From assembly GCF_003473485.1 (NCBI RefSeq), contig NC_053045.1:59934494-59998493 (forward strand): 64,000 nt of DNA, in the 5' to 3' direction. Positions 58,413 to 64,000 of this stretch are shown piece after piece. Origin of the DNA: Medicago truncatula. Lineage: Eukaryota; Streptophyta; Magnoliopsida; Fabales; Fabaceae. The first letter of the stretch is position 1. Every line of letters begins with the position of its first letter. The notes below the pieces were generated by a model, which worked only from the letters and a program-made list of their open reading frames with translations, was not told the origin of the DNA and did no database searches. The position numbers were made by a program, and so were the translations under genes.

Positions 58413-58496
58413 GTGGGTCCTTATCTTTATTCATCATTTTTTGTTCCAGGAAGAACTGAACAAGCATGGGATACAGAAATCATAAGGAAAATTAAG
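58413..58496 (+). other. Orphan exon-like segment, 28 codons
   Basis: Preceded by a good acceptor (TTCATTTGTGTTATAG) and followed by a donor (AAG|GTATTA). Exactly 84 nt, open in phase 0, encoding VGPYLYSSFFVPGRTEQAW then DTEIIRKIK. Codon use and sequence look protein-like amid AT-rich spacer, but I do not recognise the family and no flanking exons were found. It could be a relic of a transposed gene. Confidence 0.3.
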
Positions 58497-58571
58497 GTAT
58501 TATTTGTTTCTATTTCTATGCATATTATCTGTTTCTAATTCCCATATGATTTTTTCCAACATATGGAGACA

Positions 58572-60072
58572 ACGTTGGTTTGGTGTAGCCTTCCATTTAT
58601 TTCAAATATACCCCTACTATTTCGGTTTTTTTCATATGTAATTTCTGATAACTCAAAGTAACTGATCTATGGCAGTTTTTCTATCTATATTTGCTAAATG
58701 CTAATGAGAATTGAGGAATGAGCGATTCTATTGTTCCATATTACAATTGAAGAGACATTTCATCTATATTTAGCTAGGGAAACATGACAGGGTTTCACCA
58801 AATATCAATATTTATTATCTCTTTTATCATCCATTGATTTCAGAACAAAGAGAAAGATACATACTTTCATCTTACATTTCTTATTTTTAATTTCAATTTC
58901 AGTATGAATGGATGATTTAGTTGGTGATTTTATTGGTCATTTTTTATTTTAATTATATTCTTCATTGATCTTTTCTTCAATTTTTCCTAACATTGATTTA
59001 TTGTATTCATTTTGCATTTTTTTTTAATTCCTATATTTCTTTTTTTAAAAGTTCAGTGTGTAGTAGTCTATGGCTTTGTTCTCAATTTGGCAATCCAAAA
59101 GCACAATGATAAGTGGAAGGTATCGTGAGGAAGAATTCCCTGACTTTAATAACTACAAGTTTCCATTACATCTTTGCAAGTTTGATTTTGTATATTTTAT
59201 TTTGAATTTTAATTTCATATAAAACAGTGATGTTTAATTTGAAAAAATGCAGTTATACGAAACCAATGTTTCTACTATTAAATTAAAATGCTTTACTTTA
59301 ATCAGGTTGTGTTGTGTAATTTTAAGGGTGATTCTACTATGTATCTATGTGATTTTTCAACCTTTTTTTTTTTTTTTGGCGATTCTACTCTTATATTAAG
59401 AGAAAGTATCCCCCAATAAAATACCTCATCTGTTATTTAAAAATGATGACACAAAACTTAGATCTCTACTGCGGTTTCAAGAGAGGTTGCGCTGGTGTAG
59501 CGGACTCCACCATTTCAATAGTATGATTTATATTTTATTTTATTAAAAAAAAAAGAGTATGATTTACATTCATTTATACTTTCACACTTAACTACAGTTT
59601 AAACATAGCTAAGATTTCTATATGATTAAAATAAATCTTATTTTTGTTGGAAACCATAGGTGTTTTTAGTTTTTACACATTCCACAACACCAATAATTTT
59701 AATTACAAATATTTATCTATAAAATGGTAATTGTGTAATGTACTTCTACTCTAAAGTTTGACGCATGGTGCCTTAATATAGAAAAATTATGGTTATAGAC
59801 TACACAAATTTAATTTAATTTCATGACCTTTTGTGCTTGATTTTAAGTCGTCAAGGGAATGTTTACTTCATATGTTGGTTTCCTTATTAACACAATTAGC
59901 AAATGTTATAAATTGTTGTGTTTCTCTATAAAGTTTGTGAAGGAAATATTTAGTTAAGGAAAATGGAAAGAAGTGATGAGAAGAAGAGAGTGAGGAAAAT
60001 GGCAAGAAAATAGAGGACCATTGAGACTATCCTCCAACCGTGGTCTAAATGCAGATTTATGTGGCAATCACA
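58572..60072. other. Spacer with right copy of the direct repeat
   Basis: 58572-59005 is the partner of 57490-57860; the remainder is AT-rich, no gene recognised. Confidence 0.45.
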
Positions 60073-60137
60073 TAAGATGATGGAAGGGAGAAAGTTGTGC
60101 CAAAGTCCAATGCAACTTTCTCCCTTCCATCATCTTA
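60073..60137. repeat. Perfect 25-bp stem hairpin, 15-nt loop
   Basis: Arm 60073-60097 (TAAGATGATGGAAGGGAGAA...) and arm 60113-60137 are exact reverse complements. Pairing stops abruptly at both outer ends, so it is not part of a longer visible inverted repeat. Could be transcribed as a small-RNA hairpin, but no promoter evidence was seen. Confidence 0.85.
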
Positions 60138-60273
60138 AAAGGCACGGAAAGTGTTTATTTATACTAGCTACCAAAGGCACAAAAATGCAGTTATTATAGA
60201 CTATATATTAATTTATTTTATACAAAAATAACAAAGTGAAATATATATGCGCTAGCGTAGTAGAAAAAACGGA

Positions 60274-60303
60274 CAGACGGGCACTTGCCCGTCTGGATGC
60301 TAG
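60274..60303 (+). mobile_element. Possible Helitron 3' terminus
   Basis: 10-bp stem hairpin CAGACGGGCA-CT-TGCCCGTCTG (60274-60295) followed by GATG and CTAG (60300-60303), then T. Helitron 3' ends have a short GC-rich hairpin a few bases before CTRR, with insertion before T. The 5' end was not located. Confidence 0.45.
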
Positions 60304-60329
60304 TGAAATAATAAAGACAATATCTTAAA

Positions 60330-60816
60330 GGGTTAAATATGTTTTTGGTTCCTATAAATATACTAACTTTTCGTTTTAGTCCCTCTAAAATTTTCCTTCA
60401 ACTTTTAGTCCCTAAAAATTTTTCAATTACTACTTTTGGTCCCTATTTTTAATTTAATTTTTGTATTTTTTAATAAAATTGTACAGAAATGTGTAAAATA
60501 TTCTAAAAAAAATTAGAATTTTTTAACAAAACACAAATTAAATATGAATTTTTAACCGTAAAAAATATAAAATTTCATATTAAATTCATGATTTGTTAAA
60601 AAATTCTAAATTTTTTTTGAAGTGATTCTTATAATATTTTGAATTTTTATGGAAAATTTTATTAAAAAATATGAATTCTAGATATGAGTTTACTTTAAAA
60701 GAGGGATCAAAAGTGAAGATTGAAAATTTTATAGGGACTAAAAGTTGAAGGAAAATTTTAGAGGGATTAAAACGAAAAGTTGACATATTTATAGGGACTA
60801 AAAACATATTTAACCT
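60330..60816. mobile_element. Mutator-like MITE of the GGTTAAATATG family
   Basis: 487 bp with inverted ends of 32 nt differing at three positions: (G/A)GGTTAAATATGTTTTT, then GT.CCTATAAATAT. Further pairing inside ('ccttcaacttttagtcccta' and inverse). Flanked by 9-bp duplications TATCTTAAA (60321-60329) and TGTCTTAAA (60817-60825), one mismatch; 9 bp is the Mutator target length. Confidence 0.82.
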
Positions 60817-61093
60817 TGTCTTAAATATATGAGCATAGCAGAAGAAAGAAGCAAAGATAATTCAAGAGAAAAACTGTTCCATTGACGGCAACTAACACCT
60901 TGTATAAAATCTTTTTCTTTCACGGTATAGTTTACTTTCTATTGCAAGTGAAAACTTGCACGCCTATCCTTATAAAACTATATAACAACCGCTAAATTAA
61001 AACTGAAGACTTACTCATATACATTTCCAAAAAAACTAAATTAATAGCAATTTCTATGCAGTAAAATACAATAATCTTGAGACAGAGTAGCTT

Positions 61094-64000
61094 TCATCCG
61101 TCGTTTCCAGAACAGCATATATGTGAACAGCAATTGAGGCAGGCGAGACATCCCAGACCAATGCAAAGCTGATTCAATGCAGTAAGACATTGGTTGTTCA
61201 TCCTGGAAAAGCACTGGATGCAGCACATGCAACAACAATAACCACACACGGTGTCAAAGCAATTTGAGGCCGCTTTAAAGATTTCAGCCATTTCAATCTT
61301 TGCTTCATATCCTGGAGGAGTATTTTCAGCTGTTGCTTTCAAGTTGCCAAAGCCAACACCTAAGTTCGGGAGTAGAATCATTCTCTGTCCTTGGACATTG
61401 GCCTCATATCGAGAATGTTTCTTTTTTGACACCTGCTCAAAATTATTTGAAAAGTACTGTTTAGAAGGCTTTTACTGATGTTTGTATCTATGTTCCATAA
61501 TATAAGCAAACCATAAGTAGATCGAGCTTTCAGTTAAAACAGACTCGTTGACTAGATGTTCTTACTTCTTAGATACTTCAGTGTTATATCTCGGAGAATT
61601 AACGACTATTTTCAAAAGAAAAATTGTAGATATGGAATTTCACAATGAAAGCATTTTGTAATATCATGTATATTTAAAAGGGCAGTCCGGTGCAATAAAG
61701 CTCCCGCATACGCAGGGTCCGGGAAGGGGCCCCACCATTTGGTGTATTGTACGCAGCCTTACCATGTTTTTTACACAAGAGGCTGTTTACAACACATGAC
61801 AGCAACTTTACCGTTGCACCAAGGCTCCCCCTTTTAATATCATGTATATTTATTAGAAAAAATATCAAAAGTTTTGATACATACTGTTTTTTCGCCAGGT
61901 GATTCCTTGATCTTCTTTAGATGATCATTCTCAAGTATTATCATACATGTATACTCAGATATAAAGCCAGTCTGCAGGCTCAGTTTCGCAACCTGCCAAT
62001 TAAAGGATGTGGCGTAAGAAAATTTATCGAATAAATAGACAACTGAATGCATACTACGTAAAGAGTGTGGTGATAACATAGAAAGCATTTACCAACCTTC
62101 TGTTCTAGTTGTTTATTTTCTGAAAGCCATGCTTGAGCAGTAAGATGTTGTATTTGATCTCTTGCAGAAACCTGTTAAAGAGAAAATAGAGCAATATAAT
62201 GAGTGGCGAGTAATAATGATAAAATAAAGGAAGTGAAACAGAATGTCAAAAGAATTGTGGAAATTTATTCATAAAGCACTATCTAGTTAAATATGAAAGA
62301 CCGGTGACTGAGAATATGATGAAGCCACGTGTATTTGTGAATCACATGCATAGCGAGGAAAGATAAAAATGGCCAATTAACCTGGTCTGTATAAAAATAT
62401 AAAGACATGAGAAGATACGAAAGAAAAGGGGGCAGCCCGGTGCACAAAGCTCCCGCATAGATTAGGTCTTATAGTAATTAGAAAGCATGAACAAGCTGTT
62501 AACCTGTGCTTTAAGGAAAACATATTCTTCAATGTGGTTCACATAAACATGAACCAGTTTACTTATGCACAACCCACAAACAAAATATAAAATGTTCTCT
62601 ACAGAACTTGTATATATAATTTAAAAAACAAAACTATAAAACTTGAGCATGCTAAGTAGAAGAATACTTTACCCTTTGTACAGGTATGCCCTTATCCTTT
62701 TGTATCTTCAGATCTATTTCAAAATTACTGAAATCAGCCAAGATACCTTTGACTTTAAGAGTTTCAGGAAAATTTCCCTTGTATCTGCCGGATAAAATCA
62801 ATGGACCCTCTGACGAAAGATCTGGGATATGGGACGGGTATACCTATCACAAAAAATTGGAGATGATGCCGTAAGAAAGAGTCACAAGCTCAGAAAATTG
62901 ATAAAATTCGAACATACAAGAAGGATATAAGTAACTGAAAGTAAAATAGTCATGATTTCTGAGACATGTGTGCTCCATCATGGCAGAATATTTGGCATTC
63001 CTTTTCAAACAACGCTAAAGAAGGTATAGAAAGAAACTGAATGATCAAGACTGTAGCAGCAGATACCCCAACAGCATGAGTGAACTGCAGTACTCAGTAT
63101 TCACATGGAGGAAAAGAACGATTAAAAATGAAACGGAACAACATCATGGCACATTTTAATATGATAATGATAAATTCAGGATTTTGTCATAAATTTGTCA
63201 TAAATTAAGACATAGCAGATTGTGAGATGAGGGGGTGGTGACAGGTAAACCAACACAATAATAATAAATTCAGATGGGACACCTTTTGAATACAAAGTAT
63301 ATTTTTGGTAATGACCATGATAGATAATAAAAAGCAGGAAGCCAGAACAGTTCTTTTTTTACCTCAACTTGATCAATTTCATCCAACATGTCCATTTTGA
63401 TATTTGCAAGAATGAGCGATGAAGCTTTTTCAAACAATGTCAGCATTCGAGACTCAATCATATCTGGCATTTCAAAAAAGGAACAACTATAAAATTACTA
63501 CCAAACACAGAATGCATACAAAATTTAGATAGGGTAAATGGGTAATTGAAGAAACTTGTTATGATAAACACCAAAAGAGAGAGTTTCGACTGCAAATGAC
63601 CAACTATTTACACTACTTGTATAGCAAATATTTATGCATTTCAACAAAGATGAGAGATTTTCTTGTAATTATGGATGTAAAACTAGGGTATACTACCTCT
63701 TATCTGATCCTTGAAGAAAACTCAAAAAGTTCATTGTAAAGTCAAATGTCAAATACTAGGTAAAGTCAAATGTTAATACCAGGTATTCCAAATAGAATTA
63801 TGGAACCGACCCCTCATGTAATCTAATTGTTGTTAGAAACATATTGACATGATTTGATAACCAAAAATTCTTGAAAACCTAACAGTGTCATCTAACTTGC
63901 AACAAAAATGAAATAAGCAAGTATTTTTTTAAATTATATTCAAAACTTACCTACATCCAGTGCAGCATCATACTGGCCCCTACCAATCGTAGCAAGCATC
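61094..64000 (-). CDS. VIT/VWA (inter-alpha-trypsin inhibitor heavy-chain-like) protein, C-terminal part
   Basis: C-terminal half of a plant protein of the At1g19110 type (VIT and von Willebrand A domains; molecular role not established). Exons visible: 64000-63951 (runs off the edge), 63463-63363, 62843-62673, 62171-62097, 61992-61885, 61432-61094; all GT-AG and in phase. Order of motifs: GRGQYDAALD, MIESRMLTLFEKASSLILAN, YPSHIPDLSS..PLILSGRYKG, LADFSNFEIDLKIQKDKGIP, LTAQAWLSENKQLEQKVAKL, GFISEYTCMIILEN, GVGFGNLKATAENTPPG. The end is strikingly Cys-rich (CGYCCCMCCIQC, CLACLNCCSHICC), a known feature of this family. Stop at 61094-61096. The VIT and most of the VWA domain lie right of the window. 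The last intron contains a SINE. Confidence 0.92.
61677..61834 (-). mobile_element. TS/Au-like SINE with perfect 18-bp target duplication
   Basis: 158 bp in the last intron of the VWA-like gene. Plus-strand phrases 'gcagtccggtgcaataaagc', 'gggtccgggaaggggcc', 'attgtacgcagccttacc' and 'caaggctccccct' are the complement of the plant SINE type with a tRNA-like head. Identical flanks TAATATCATGTATATTTA at 61659-61676 and 61835-61852 define the insertion exactly. Confidence 0.88.
62430..62465 (-). mobile_element. Truncated second SINE copy
   Basis: 'gggcagcccggtgcacaaag' then 'ctcccgcata' matches the 3' end of the SINE at 61677-61834, then similarity stops. 5'-truncated copy in the next intron of the same gene. 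Confidence 0.55.

Overview
The window is nuclear DNA of a flowering plant. It is AT-rich, its genes carry many introns, and its spacers and introns are full of MITEs, SINEs, LINE fragments and LTR-element relics. Repeats beginning GGTTAAATATG...GTCCCT and the 'cttatttgagcttatct' type are, from general knowledge, abundant in legumes, so a cool-season legume (Medicago/Trifolium-like) is the best guess. This is inference; no marker gene settles the species. All exon boundaries were derived by hand from splice signals and reading phase.

Layout. 225-1749 (-): chloroplast co-chaperonin CPN20, running off the left edge. 5198-6108 (-): small Dabb/HS1-type A/B-barrel protein. 6.2-10.5 kb: gene-poor repeats with a LINE relic and a perfect 48-bp palindrome. 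10631-11487 (+): FLZ zinc-finger protein. 14144-18559 (-): UBP1-type protein with three RRMs, 12 coding exons. 20935-22272 and 24148-25530 (-): tandem pair of JAZ (TIFY) jasmonate repressors. The right copy is intact; the left copy has lost its first exon and its frame, and Ty3/gypsy-like debris lies between them. 25.5-34.7 kb: about 9 kb of repeats, including MITEs and a Ty1/copia 3' end. 34746-38830 (-): membrane-anchored GH28 polygalacturonase-like protein. 41223-43226 (+): LRR receptor-like pseudokinase of the pollen-receptor-kinase type. 45022-48271 (+): mitochondrial COQ9. 50652-52159 (+): DUF985 cupin. 54660-56661 (+): F-box/DUF295 pseudogene split by two DNA-transposon insertions. 56.7-61.0 kb: repeats, a possible Helitron end, a hairpin and an orphan exon-like segment. 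61094-64000 (-): C-terminal part of a VIT/VWA (inter-alpha-trypsin-inhibitor heavy-chain-like) protein, running off the right edge.

The genes are unrelated housekeeping, signalling and cell-wall functions, as expected in a plant chromosome arm; there is no operon-like or cluster logic. The most informative features are evolutionary: a JAZ tandem duplication with one decayed copy, an F-box gene whose two transposon insertions can be delimited to the base by target-site duplications, three GC-AG introns supported by reading phase, and several well-formed inverted repeats. I found no convincing novel multi-gene system.
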